Source: an uncultured Lachnospiraceae bacterium (GTDB lineage Bacteria; Bacillota; Clostridia; Lachnospirales; Lachnospiraceae). Taken from it: DNA of 64,000 nucleotides. Positions within the stretch are counted from its first letter, which is position 1, and each line of letters starts with the position of its first letter. A program made the position numbers and the translations under genes. The notes under the pieces were generated by a model that was not told the origin of the DNA, ran no database searches, and saw nothing but the letters and a program-made list of their open reading frames with translations. The stretch covers positions 1-64,000 of the forward strand of contig CAMUYQ010000004.1 of assembly GCA_947165025.1 (NCBI GenBank). Direction: 5' to 3'. Of this stretch, positions 52,230 through 61,166 are shown one piece after another.

Positions 52230-53465
52230 ATGAAAGATATGATAACGACCGAAGACTTCAAAAAAATAAGCGATAAATACGGCTCGCCGGCATACGTTTT
52301 TGATGAGGATGAGCTGATCGGAAGAGTGCGCGCGATAAAGGCTGTGCTTGGCACGATCCCGCTGGTTTACTCGATCAAGGCAAACCCGTTTCTGATTCCG
52401 GCACTCATTGACGAGATCGACCGCCTCGAGGTATGCAGCCCGGGAGAGCTTGCGATCTGCCGCCATCTCAACGCGCCTGCGGCAAAGATCATATATTCCG
52501 GTGTTCACAAAGACCTTTGGGACATTAAAGAGGCGATCGAATACGGCGCTGCGATACTGACATGCGAGTCAGTAAAGCACTATGAACTCATATGCGAGGC
52601 GGCAAAGGATGCACGCGAAAATGCTGTGATCACCGGACCTGTCGACGTTATTCTTCGCCTTACGGCAGGCAGCCAGTTCGGCATGAGCCTTGAAGATATA
52701 GAGAAGATACTCAAGAGCCGTGATGATAACGTTAACATCATCGGTCTTCATTACTTTGCCGGAACAGGCAGGAAGAGCGCAAAGAAGCAAAGCGAAGAGC
52801 TTGAGATGCTGACAGAGACGTTAACGGACCTTCGAATCAGATACGGCCTCGAACTTCCGATGCTCGAATACGGACCGGGACTGCCGCATCCGTACTTTAC
52901 CGATGAGGATTTTTCGGATACCCTTGCTCCTTTAAAAGAACTTTCGGATGATCTTAAAAAGGCAGATGAGACCGCACACATGTCGGTTGAGATGGGACGT
53001 TTTATCGCAAGCTCATGCGGATATTACATGACTTCGATTTGCGATATCAAACGCTCACATGATACGAACTGGTGCATCGTTGACGGCGGTATCAACCACA
53101 TAAACTACTACGGACAGATGATGGGAATGAAGGTGCCGCACGTTTCGCAGTACCGCGCCGGAAAGCTTCTTGTCCGGTCCGGCGAGGCGGATAAGACCGC
53201 GGATGGTAAACAAACGGAACCCTACACGATCGCAGGGTCACTCTGCACGACGAACGACATCCTGATCCGTTCGCTCGATCTTGCCGATCCGGAAGAGGGC
53301 GACATTCTCATATTTGAAAACTGCGGCGCATACTCGGTCACCGAGGCAATGGGACTGTTCCTGTCCCGAACACTGCCGCGTATAGTAATGTTTGCCGGCA
53401 ATGATCACCGCCTTGTGCGGAACTTCGTTGAATCGTGGAAGATAAATACCTGGGACAGTAAATAA
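52230..53465 (+). CDS. Fold type III PLP decarboxylase, possibly acting on a carrier-bound amino acid
   Basis: A 411-residue member of the Orn/DAP/Arg decarboxylase family 2. The PLP Lys is in VYSIKANP (Lys50). The phosphate-binding region includes LEYGPGLP, the C-terminal active-site Cys is in AGSLCTTND (Cys339), and FENCGAYSVTEAM carries the Glu-x-Ala-Tyr-like motif. It does not sit with lysine or polyamine genes. Instead it overlaps by one base an MBOAT gene and heads an operon with an acyl carrier protein and an adenylating ligase. The butirosin enzyme BtrK, of the same fold, decarboxylates glutamate attached to a carrier protein; exosortase-associated loci have similar sets. A carrier-bound substrate is therefore plausible here. 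Start is ATG 52230 or 52239. Confidence 0.75.
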   Translation: MKDMITTEDFKKISDKYGSPAYVFDEDELIGRVRAIKAVLGTIPLVYSIKANPFLIPALIDEIDRLEVCSPGELAICRHLNAPAAKIIYSGVHKDLWDIKEAIEYGAAILTCESVKHYELICEAAKDARENAVITGPVDVILRLTAGSQFGMSLEDIEKILKSRDDNVNIIGLHYFAGTGRKSAKKQSEELEMLTETLTDLRIRYGLELPMLEYGPGLPHPYFTDEDFSDTLAPLKELSDDLKKADETAHMSVEMGRFIASSCGYYMTSICDIKRSHDTNWCIVDGGINHINYYGQMMGMKVPHVSQYRAGKLLVRSGEADKTADGKQTEPYTIAGSLCTTNDILIRSLDLADPEEGDILIFENCGAYSVTEAMGLFLSRTLPRIVMFAGNDHRLVRNFVESWKINTWDSK

Positions 53466-55021
53466 TGGCTTTTTATTCAGTGGCCTTTTTCGGCTTTGTT
53501 CTGTTATTCATAATCCTTCATGACCTTGTGGGAGAGATCTCCCCAAAGAATCAGTGGATCGTCCGCCTTCTGGCAGGACTGTCTTTTTTTGTGTTCCTTT
53601 CCGGCGTCAGGATCGTGTTCGTGCTTGTATCGGCGCTCTCTGTGTGGGACGGCGCACGCATCATCCACAAGTACGATCTTAAGAATAAAGAGATGCGAAA
53701 GCGCGAGGGCCTTTCAAAGGATGAGAAGAAGGCCATCAAAGAGAAGGGACAGCGTGCAAAGCGCACGTATCTTCTGTCGATCGCAGGATTCAATCTGCTT
53801 CTCCTTATTCTCGTAAAATATTATCTGCCTGTTGCGAACCACCCGATCGCACTTCCGATCGGTATATCATTCTATACGCTTATGGCAGTTTCCTACATCG
53901 TTGACGTTTACGGGTCAAAGTATGAACCGGAAGGTAACTTTGTAAAGGTTCTTCTGTATCTGTGCTGGTTTCCGCAGCTCATCCAGGGCCCGATAAACAG
54001 GTTTGATACCGTAAAGGATGACCTGTTTTCACATCACAGGCTTCACGCTCCCGACATGAGATATGCTTTCTACCTGTTCCTGTTCGGGGCGGTCAAAAAG
54101 TATGCGATAGCAGATCTTCTCGCACCGATCGTAAACGCTGCTCTCAACAATGATTCCGCGGCCTATCCGGGAAGCTTTGCGCTCTTTGGCGCGCTCATGT
54201 TTGCCGTTCAGCAGTATGCCGATTTTTCGGGCGGTATCGATATGTCGATCGCGGTCTCGCTCCTGTTTGGAGTAAAGATGAACGAGAACTTCAGACAGCC
54301 GTACTTTTCAACTTCGCTTGCCCAGTTCTGGAGACGCTGGCACATGACTCTCGGCAGCTGGATGCGCGACTATGTTTTCTATCCGTTCGTGACATTAAAG
54401 CCGATAGCAGATCTTAATAAAGCCGTGAGCAAACGGTTCGGTAATCACGCAGGAAGATCACTCATCGGCGGGATCAGCAATATACTCGTTTTTGCGCTTG
54501 TCGGCCTGTGGCACGGACCGGAAAAACACTTCCTGTTCTGGGGACTGTACAACGGCATCATCATCGCGGCAAGTGATGCACTCTCACCCGCATTTTCAAA
54601 GATCAATACGCTTTTACATATTGATCCGGACGGAAAGGGAATGTATGTTTTCAGGATCGTGCGCACGTTTCTTATCATAACGTTTGCGGGTTTCTTTGAT
54701 GTTATAGGCCCCGTATCGGTCGGAATTAAATGCTTTATCAATACGGCATTTCACTTCATGCCTTCGGTTGGCGCGGGTATGATCGCTCAGCTGTTTGCGG
54801 ACGGTGTTACATCGGTACCGGCTGTAGTTACCGCCGCTGTCGCAACGGTCATCCTTATCATAAACAGTGTGAGCAAAGAACGCGGGAGATCTCCGCGCGA
54901 GTATGTCTGTGCACAGAAGTTTTACGTCCGCTGGATCATATGCTTTTCACTGATCATGATCCTGCTCTATTCATTTACCGTTTCATCGGGGATAAGGGGG
55001 TTCATGTATGCAGCTTTCTAA
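53465..55021 (+). CDS. MBOAT-family acyltransferase (DltB-like)
   Basis: A 518-residue polytopic membrane protein of the DltB/AlgI family. Characteristic parts are IALPIGISFYTLMAVSYIVD, FPQLIQGPINRFDTV, QYADFSGGIDMSIAVSLLFG, FWRRWHMTLGSWMRDYVFYP and the catalytic His in VGLWHGPEKHFLFWGLYNG near residue 350. It has more residues than DltB (about 400) because of a basic cytoplasmic loop near residues 70-100. In the Dlt pathway DltB takes an aminoacyl group from the carrier protein DltC and passes it outward. Its start codon overlaps the decarboxylase stop, and its end overlaps the SGNH-like gene by 14 bases. Confidence 0.92.
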   Translation: MAFYSVAFFGFVLLFIILHDLVGEISPKNQWIVRLLAGLSFFVFLSGVRIVFVLVSALSVWDGARIIHKYDLKNKEMRKREGLSKDEKKAIKEKGQRAKRTYLLSIAGFNLLLLILVKYYLPVANHPIALPIGISFYTLMAVSYIVDVYGSKYEPEGNFVKVLLYLCWFPQLIQGPINRFDTVKDDLFSHHRLHAPDMRYAFYLFLFGAVKKYAIADLLAPIVNAALNNDSAAYPGSFALFGALMFAVQQYADFSGGIDMSIAVSLLFGVKMNENFRQPYFSTSLAQFWRRWHMTLGSWMRDYVFYPFVTLKPIADLNKAVSKRFGNHAGRSLIGGISNILVFALVGLWHGPEKHFLFWGLYNGIIIAASDALSPAFSKINTLLHIDPDGKGMYVFRIVRTFLIITFAGFFDVIGPVSVGIKCFINTAFHFMPSVGAGMIAQLFADGVTSVPAVVTAAVATVILIINSVSKERGRSPREYVCAQKFYVRWIICFSLIMILLYSFTVSSGIRGFMYAAF

Positions 55022-56060
55022 ATACGTGAAGAGAACCCTCAAAGCGATACTGTTTGTTGCGGTATTCTTCGTGATGATGTTTGTGCTTGATGCGATGTTT
55101 GAGATGGATGAAGCCTCGACGGAAGCGATGCTGACACGCTATTCAAATACGGAAGACATCGACATGGTCTTTGTCGGAAATTCCGCAGGCGAGATGGTCG
55201 ACGATGAGCTTTATTCGAAGATCACGGGCGATGATGCATTCAACATGTGCACGCCTTCACAGGGTCTTTCCGTATCGTTTAAGAACCTTCAGCTTGCGTC
55301 AAGTCACCACAAGATCAAAAAGGCCGTGCTGCTCCTCACATTTGATGTTGCCGATACCGAAAGCTATGACGGGATCGACCACCTTTATGACAGGGTCGTT
55401 GATTCATCAAGCCCTTTTTATGTGCGCATCGTAAACATCATAAAGCGTGATGTGAAAAGATCGTTTGCGCGTGACATGATCGGGAGCGAGAAGAGTGTCA
55501 ACATCTGGATACCGTGGGAAAACGAGACGATGCACGGATTTGACAACGTAAAGAAAAACCTGACGAAACGATTTTCGCGCATGATGCGCGGGGACAGGCT
55601 GGGTTCCGGCATTGCATTTGATCTGAACCACGAAGTTTATGACCGCAATCCCGGAAGGTGGACCGATGAGGACGCTGCGATGTTTGAAGAGGATGCCGCC
55701 GCGATAGATGAGCTTCCGCTTCCCGAGGGCATGCTCGGGGCAGACAAGATGGAGCTTCTTGCCGATATGTGCACGTTCTGCCGCGACAATTACATTGACT
55801 TTGCGGTAGTTGTGACGCCGCACCGCACCGATTACTACGACAGATACGACGAGTACCGCGCAAATGTGCAGACTCTGTCCGGTTATCTCGATGCTTTTGT
55901 ATCAAAAAGAGGTTTTATGTATTATAATACAGAAGATGATGCCAAGCTTCACACGACGCTTCCCGATGCGTACTTCTACGACTGGGAGCATGTGAGCGAC
56001 GAGTACAAGCCTCAGGCGACCGAATATCTTGCAGGCGTCATCACAGATCTTATGAAGTGA
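55008..56060 (+). CDS. SGNH/DltD-like membrane-anchored protein
   Basis: A 350-residue protein with an N-terminal transmembrane helix (residues about 11-27, ILFVAVFFVMMFVLDAMF) and an outward-facing SGNH-like domain. The nucleophile motif is MVFVGNSAGEMVDDEL near residue 55 and the late Asp/His motif is YDWEHVSDE near residue 328. It corresponds to DltD, which completes transfer of the acyl group to the polymer outside the cell. It overlaps the MBOAT gene by 14 bases and is followed by the carrier protein. Confidence 0.75.
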   Translation: MQLSKYVKRTLKAILFVAVFFVMMFVLDAMFEMDEASTEAMLTRYSNTEDIDMVFVGNSAGEMVDDELYSKITGDDAFNMCTPSQGLSVSFKNLQLASSHHKIKKAVLLLTFDVADTESYDGIDHLYDRVVDSSSPFYVRIVNIIKRDVKRSFARDMIGSEKSVNIWIPWENETMHGFDNVKKNLTKRFSRMMRGDRLGSGIAFDLNHEVYDRNPGRWTDEDAAMFEEDAAAIDELPLPEGMLGADKMELLADMCTFCRDNYIDFAVVVTPHRTDYYDRYDEYRANVQTLSGYLDAFVSKRGFMYYNTEDDAKLHTTLPDAYFYDWEHVSDEYKPQATEYLAGVITDLMK

Positions 56061-56085
56061 AAATCATTCCCGGAGGACACACATA

Positions 56086-56313
56086 ATGGATGAATTACTG
56101 GAACTTTTAAAGGACGTCAGAGACGACGTTGATTTTGAAAACTGCGAGAGCCTTATCGATGACGGAATTCTTGCATCTTTTGACATCCTTCAGATCATCG
56201 CGGCGATCAACGAGGAGTTTGATGTTGAGATCCCCGCTACATCGATAATACCCGCAAACTTCAATTCGGCGAAGGCGATGATGGCGCTTATCACAAAGCT
56301 TCAGGAGGACTGA
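56086..56313 (+). CDS. Acyl carrier protein (DltC-like)
   Basis: A 75-residue acidic four-helix carrier. The phosphopantetheine attachment serine is Ser31 in DDGILASFDILQIIAAINEE (the usual Asp-Ser-Leu is Ala-Ser-Phe here, close to the DltC form). VEIPATSIIPANFNSAKAMM is the typical third-helix region. GGAGGACACA precedes ATG 56086. It lies between the SGNH partner and the adenylating ligase and should carry the activated amino acid. Confidence 0.93.
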   Translation: MDELLELLKDVRDDVDFENCESLIDDGILASFDILQIIAAINEEFDVEIPATSIIPANFNSAKAMMALITKLQED

Positions 56314-56319
56314 GCATAC

Positions 56320-57855
56320 ATGACGAACGTATGTGAAATGCTTGAGCGCTCGGCCGCAAAGTTTCCCGATAAGGTGGCATTTTCGGACCCGCGTGAATCG
56401 ATAACGTTTTCGCAGCTGATGACTGATTCGCAGAAGATCGCGTGCCGTTTTCTTCTCACATGCGGTATGACAGGAAACAGCAGAAGCGTCCTTTTTTTTA
56501 TGGAAAAATGCGTAAAAGCGATGCCTGTCATGTTCGCGGGTGCGTACTGCAGCGCATTCTACTGTTTTGTTGATATCAGGCAGTCGGATGAGAGGGTGCT
56601 CTCGATCATCAGAAGAGTCACCCCGAACGTTGTTGTAACCGATGAGGAAAACCGTGAAAGGCTTGAGAAGATCGCCCCCGGTCTTGAATATTTTCTTGTT
56701 GAAGAGATAACTGACAAAAATGAGCTTGATAATGCCGAGATCGACAGGGGTCTTTTGGCGAATGCGAAAAAAGATCACACAGACACGAGGCCGCTGTATG
56801 TCAATTTTACGAGCGGCAGCACCGGAGAGCCCAAAGGCGTTGCGGTCGGACATGCATCTGTCATGGATTTTATCGAAGTGTTCACGAAGGAATTCGGCAT
56901 TTCGGATAAGGATGTTATCGCAAACCAGGCACCGTTTGATTTTGACGTGTCGGTCAAGGATATATACAGCGGCATTTACACGGGGGCAACGGTAAGGCTT
57001 ATCCCCAGAGAATACTTTAAGAACCCGACACTTCTGATGGACTACCTGTGTGACGGGAAGGTTACGGTGCTTATATGGGCCGTTACCGCCATGTGCTTCG
57101 TTTCGATCATGAACGGTTTTGACTACAGGTGTCCGGATAAGCTTCGCCTTGTGATGTTCAGCGGCGAGGTCATGCCCATAAAGCAGCTTAACAAATGGAG
57201 AAAGCATGTTCCCGGCGCGATATATGTCAATCTTTACGGACCGACTGAGATCACGTGCAACTGTACTTTCCATGTCATCACCCGCGACTATGAGCTTGAC
57301 GAGAGCATTCCCATAGGCAGGCCTTTTTGCAATGAGAAGGTGTTCCTGCTTGATGAAAATGATGAACTGATCTCGATCTATAATCACCAAAAAGAGGGTG
57401 AGATATGTGTATGCGGAACATGCCTTGCACTCGGATACTTCAGGGATATGAAAAAGACCGAAGAGGTATTTGTCAGAAACCCGCTTAACAACGACTGGTA
57501 TGAGCGTATGTACAGAACGGGAGACCTGGGAAAATATGACCGTTTCGGGGATCTTCACTATACATCGAGAAAGGATCATCAGATCAAGCATATGGGGCAG
57601 CGCGTGGAGCTGTCGGACATAGATGTTTCGGCAAATGCCGTTGACGGTGTTTCAAGATCGTGCTGCATATACGATCATAAGAAAAGCAGGATAATCCTCT
57701 TTTATACCGGTGATATTGAAAAGGACGCGCTGTCCGATAAGCTCAAGGAAAAGCTGCCCGAGTTCATGGTGCCGAATAAGACGATAAAGCTTGATGAATT
57801 CCCGGTAAACAAGAACGGCAAGATAGACAGGAAGGCACTGGAGGAACTCAAGTGA
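56320..57855 (+). CDS. Amino acid-carrier protein ligase (AMP-binding, DltA-like)
   Basis: Activates an amino acid with ATP and loads it on the carrier protein. This 511-residue adenylation enzyme has the P-loop YVNFTSGSTGEPKGVAVGH near residue 162, the specificity/AMP region NLYGPTEITCNCTF, YRTGDLGKYDRFGDLHY and the C-terminal lysine in NKNGKIDRKAL. Its length and motifs resemble D-alanine:carrier ligase DltA. The amino acid is not predictable by eye; the decarboxylase in the operon suggests that it is not simply D-alanine. The gene overlaps the next by four bases. Confidence 0.88.
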   Translation: MTNVCEMLERSAAKFPDKVAFSDPRESITFSQLMTDSQKIACRFLLTCGMTGNSRSVLFFMEKCVKAMPVMFAGAYCSAFYCFVDIRQSDERVLSIIRRVTPNVVVTDEENRERLEKIAPGLEYFLVEEITDKNELDNAEIDRGLLANAKKDHTDTRPLYVNFTSGSTGEPKGVAVGHASVMDFIEVFTKEFGISDKDVIANQAPFDFDVSVKDIYSGIYTGATVRLIPREYFKNPTLLMDYLCDGKVTVLIWAVTAMCFVSIMNGFDYRCPDKLRLVMFSGEVMPIKQLNKWRKHVPGAIYVNLYGPTEITCNCTFHVITRDYELDESIPIGRPFCNEKVFLLDENDELISIYNHQKEGEICVCGTCLALGYFRDMKKTEEVFVRNPLNNDWYERMYRTGDLGKYDRFGDLHYTSRKDHQIKHMGQRVELSDIDVSANAVDGVSRSCCIYDHKKSRIILFYTGDIEKDALSDKLKEKLPEFMVPNKTIKLDEFPVNKNGKIDRKALEELK

Positions 57856-58811
57856 ATCTTCGAAGAGTCGTGATAACAGGTGCCACCGGTGTTGTCGGAA
57901 TGGCGCTTATGAACAGGTGCGTTGCAAAAGGTATCGAGACGATACTGCTCGTTAATCCTGACAGCAGCAGGCTTTCGCGCATACCGGACGATCCGCTCGT
58001 TAAGGTCATTAAGTGCGGAATGGCGGATATGAACGATGCAGACGGTGCAAGGCTCGGACTCGTGCCGATGGAAGGCGGTGTGTTTGCAGATGCCCTCTTT
58101 CATCTTGCGTGGGGCGCGACATTCGGGGATGCGAGAAACAACACTCCGATGCAGATAAAGAACGAAGAGTACGCACTCGATGCGGTGCGTCTTGCAAAGA
58201 GGCTCGGCTGCAGCGTGTTTGTCGGTGCAGGCTCGCAGGCCGAATACGGAAGGGTTGATGGGACGCTTTCTCCCGATACGCCGTGTAACCCCGAAAACGA
58301 TTACGGACGCTATAAGCTTAAGGCATCACAGTCGACAAAAGAGCTTGCGCATGAGCTTGGAATGCGTCATGTGTGGCCGAGAATCTTAAGTATTTACGGG
58401 CCGTTTGACAGTGATAAGACGATGGTGATGACTCTTATCTCATCGCTTCTTGAAGGAAAGAAACCTGCCCTTACAAAGGGGGAACAGCAGTGGGATTTTC
58501 TCTATGCGGATGATGTCGGGGAGGCTATGCTGCTCCTTGGAGAAAAGGGTAAGGATGGCGGGATCTATCCGATAGGCTCGGGTGTGATGCGCCCGCTTCG
58601 CGAGTATATAGAGATCATAAGGGATCAGATAGATCCGAAGCTTCCTCTGGGATTTGGTGATGTACCTTATTCCGAAAAACAGGTTATGCATCTGTGCGCC
58701 GATATCTCGGCACTTAAGGCAGATACGGGATTTGAGCCTTCGGTTGATTTTGAGGAAGGCGCAAGGCGTACGATAGACTGGGTCAGGGCGCGGTTGAATG
58801 ACAGGAAATGA
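57852..58811 (+). CDS. NAD-dependent epimerase/dehydratase (CDP-sugar reductase candidate)
   Basis: A 319-residue extended SDR. VVITGATGVVGMALMNRC binds the cofactor, LFHLAWGATFGDAR follows, the Ser region is FVGAGSQAEYG and the catalytic pair lies in NDYGRYKLKASQS (Tyr-x3-Lys). The pattern fits deoxysugar reductases/epimerases such as the CDP-abequose/paratose synthase type. As it precedes RfbH it may reduce C4 of the CDP-3,6-dideoxy-4-ketohexose. It starts at GTG, overlapping the ligase stop, so it is coupled to the Dlt-like operon; a role in activating the acyl group is unlikely but not excluded. Confidence 0.7.
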   Translation: MNLRRVVITGATGVVGMALMNRCVAKGIETILLVNPDSSRLSRIPDDPLVKVIKCGMADMNDADGARLGLVPMEGGVFADALFHLAWGATFGDARNNTPMQIKNEEYALDAVRLAKRLGCSVFVGAGSQAEYGRVDGTLSPDTPCNPENDYGRYKLKASQSTKELAHELGMRHVWPRILSIYGPFDSDKTMVMTLISSLLEGKKPALTKGEQQWDFLYADDVGEAMLLLGEKGKDGGIYPIGSGVMRPLREYIEIIRDQIDPKLPLGFGDVPYSEKQVMHLCADISALKADTGFEPSVDFEEGARRTIDWVRARLNDRK

Positions 58812-58837
58812 TTTTTGATCTGTAACGGAGACTGATT

Positions 58838-60214
58838 ATGTTTGAGAACATGACTGAAAAAGAGGCAAGAGAGCACATACTTGAGAGTGTTGCAAAGTAC
58901 TGCGACACCTTCCATAACGTAAAAAAGGACTTTGAGCCGGGTGACAGGATCTCATATGCTTCGCGTGTTTACGACAGCGATGAGATGACAAACCTTGTAG
59001 ATTCCGCGCTTGATTTCTGGCTGACCGCGGGAAGATATACGGATGAATTTGAAAGATCATTTGCCGCATATCTCGGCGTCCGCTTCTGCTCGCTCGTCAA
59101 CTCGGGCTCAAGCGCGAACCTGAATGCGTTCATGGCGCTCACTTCACCGCTTCTTGAAAACTATAACGGCAGGGACAGACGCGTATATCCGGGTGATGAG
59201 ATCATCACTGTTGCAGCGGGCTTCCCGACAACGGTCGCACCGGTCATCCAGTACGGCGCAGTGCCCGTGTTCGTTGATGTGACTGTTCCCGAATACAACA
59301 TAGATGTAACCGGGCTTGAGGATGCGCTGTCGGATAAGACAAAGGCAGTCATGATCGCGCATACGCTCGGCAATCCTTTTGATCTGAGGGCTGTCCGCGC
59401 GTTCTGCGATAAGCATGATCTGTGGCTGATCGAGGATAACTGCGATGCGCTCGGAAGCAGATATGAGATGGAAGACGGATGGCACTTTACCGGTACGATA
59501 GGCGACATCGGAACATCGAGCTTTTATCCGCCGCATCATATGACGATGGGTGAGGGCGGTGCAGTATATACGAACGATCCGCTCCTTAACAGGATAATCC
59601 GCAGCATGCGTGACTGGGGAAGAGACTGCGTGTGTCCGTCAGGGAAGGATAACCTTTGCGGCCACCGGTTTGACGGACAGTACGGCGAGCTGCCGTTTGG
59701 ATACGATCATAAGTATGTGTACTCACACTTCGGATATAACCTTAAGGCGACTGACATGCAGGCAGCTGTCGGATGCGCCCAGCTGAAGAAGTTCCCGACA
59801 TTCGTCGAGAAGAGAAAGAAGAACTTTGAGCACCTTCGTGAAGGCCTTAAAGAGCGTGCGAAGGCAGCAGGCTTTGATATCGAGGATAAGCTCATCCTTC
59901 CGGTTGCAACGCCTCATTCGGATCCGAGCTGGTTCGGATTCATGATGACCTGCCGCGAAGGAGTTGACCGCAAAGCGGTCGTTGAATCCGTCGAATCCGC
60001 AGGCGTCCAGACCCGTGCACTCTTTGCGGGAAACCTCACGAAACATCCGTGCTTTGACGAGATGCGTTCCACAGGCAAAGGCTACCGCATCGTCGGAACC
60101 CTCGATAACACAGACTCCATCATGAACCGCTCATTCTGGGTCGGCGTTTATCCCGGCATGACCGCCGCAATGCTCGACCACATGTGCGAGTCAATAATTA
60201 AAGCTGTAAATTAA
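58838..60214 (+). CDS. rfbH: CDP-6-deoxy-4-hexulose-3-dehydrase
   Basis: Removes the C3 hydroxyl from CDP-4-keto-6-deoxyglucose using PMP and an iron-sulfur cluster. This 458-residue DegT-fold protein has the dehydrase hallmark TSSFYPPHHMTMGEGG, where His (near residue 233) replaces the PLP-binding Lys of aminotransferases. The Cys-rich RDWGRDCVCPSGKDNLCGHR then supplies cluster ligands. LVNSGSSANLNAFMALTSP and EDNCDALGSRY are also typical. Together with RfbF (44.3 kb) it defines a CDP-3,6-dideoxyhexose pathway. A reductase partner of the E3 type is not visible. Confidence 0.95.
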   Translation: MFENMTEKEAREHILESVAKYCDTFHNVKKDFEPGDRISYASRVYDSDEMTNLVDSALDFWLTAGRYTDEFERSFAAYLGVRFCSLVNSGSSANLNAFMALTSPLLENYNGRDRRVYPGDEIITVAAGFPTTVAPVIQYGAVPVFVDVTVPEYNIDVTGLEDALSDKTKAVMIAHTLGNPFDLRAVRAFCDKHDLWLIEDNCDALGSRYEMEDGWHFTGTIGDIGTSSFYPPHHMTMGEGGAVYTNDPLLNRIIRSMRDWGRDCVCPSGKDNLCGHRFDGQYGELPFGYDHKYVYSHFGYNLKATDMQAAVGCAQLKKFPTFVEKRKKNFEHLREGLKERAKAAGFDIEDKLILPVATPHSDPSWFGFMMTCREGVDRKAVVESVESAGVQTRALFAGNLTKHPCFDEMRSTGKGYRIVGTLDNTDSIMNRSFWVGVYPGMTAAMLDHMCESIIKAVN

Positions 60215-60263
60215 ACTATGCAATTGGCGATGTATCGTTTGATCAAAAGCTTTGGAGAACGTT

Positions 60264-60296
60264 GTTACTTGACGAGGTTTTTTCGAGTCTAGTAAC
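60264..60296. repeat. Inverted repeat downstream of rfbH
   Basis: GTTACTTGAC (60264-60273) and GTCTAGTAAC (60287-60296) form a 10-base stem with one mismatch around a T-rich loop. It may be part of the operon end. Confidence 0.45.
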
Positions 60297-60307
60297 GTGA
60301 CGTTCGG

Positions 60308-60328
60308 AAAGGAGCGAAAGCGCCTTTT
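60308..60328 (+). terminator. Likely intrinsic terminator after rfbH
   Basis: AAAGGAGC, a GAAA tetraloop and GCGCCTTT form a short stem with one mismatch, followed by T. It lies between rfbH and the next gene, in a 155-base gap without coding signal. Confidence 0.5.
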
Positions 60329-60368
60329 GAGCAAATGATATATCGACAGTTGCAGAATTGATAACACT

Positions 60369-61163
60369 ATGAAGATAGGCTTAGACAACAACGAAATCAA
60401 GGATAACGACGCCGCCCACTCCGACGGTCTTGCGGACATGATCCGCGAGCAGTCCGAAAAAGAGAAGACGAAGCTCTCGGACCTTAAGGGCAAAGCGAAG
60501 GCTGCATACATCTGGGACTACTACAAGTGGTGGTTCATCGGCGGCATAATCGTGATCGTGCTTGCCGTAACGTTCATCAGGGACTGGCGCGAGAACTCCA
60601 AGCCGGTGTTTTTGTACGCGGAAATGCTGAACACGTACTTTGCTTATGATAAGTCAAACACGATAAGTGACGACTTCGTGCGCGCCGAGAACATCGACCT
60701 TGATAAGGAGCAGCTCGTGATCGGAACGGATACGTATCTGTCGGATGAGAACTTCGACAACACGATGATCGCATTCCAGCAGAGGCTCATCGCAAGCTAT
60801 GCAGCGCAGTCGATCGATGTAGTGATCGGCCCGAAGAAGATACTCGAGGGCCCGGCAAACTGCGACGCATACGCAAACTTTGAAGAGATACTCCCGAAGG
60901 AACTTCTCGAAGAACTTAAGGACCGCGACTACGAACTTTATTACTTCGATCCTGCAGCCGATGAGATCGATGATACGGGCTACGACCCGACGCCCTACTG
61001 CGCGGGCATTTACCTTGATAACTGCACATACCTTAACAACATGGGTGAGAACGGAGCATATCCCGTGGCCGAGACCGAGGGCGACCGAATCATATTCACG
61101 ATCGCAGCAAACTCGCTCAGGGTCGACCATGCGATCGATTTTCTGAAGTTTCTCACCGAATAA
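60369..61163 (+). CDS. Single-pass membrane protein, unknown function
   Basis: I do not recognise a named family. The 264-residue protein has a charged cytoplasmic N-terminus with a YIWDYYKWWFIGG entry to one transmembrane helix (residues about 58-76) and an extracytoplasmic domain of about 185 residues. Late parts such as EGDRIIFTIAANSLRVDHAIDFL suggest a globular alpha/beta domain. Proteins with a YYKWW membrane entry are frequent in Clostridia; their role is not established. Its gene is followed after three bases by the GT2-GtrA gene. Confidence 0.6.
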   Translation: MKIGLDNNEIKDNDAAHSDGLADMIREQSEKEKTKLSDLKGKAKAAYIWDYYKWWFIGGIIVIVLAVTFIRDWRENSKPVFLYAEMLNTYFAYDKSNTISDDFVRAENIDLDKEQLVIGTDTYLSDENFDNTMIAFQQRLIASYAAQSIDVVIGPKKILEGPANCDAYANFEEILPKELLEELKDRDYELYYFDPAADEIDDTGYDPTPYCAGIYLDNCTYLNNMGENGAYPVAETEGDRIIFTIAANSLRVDHAIDFLKFLTE

Positions 61164-61166
61164 AGG

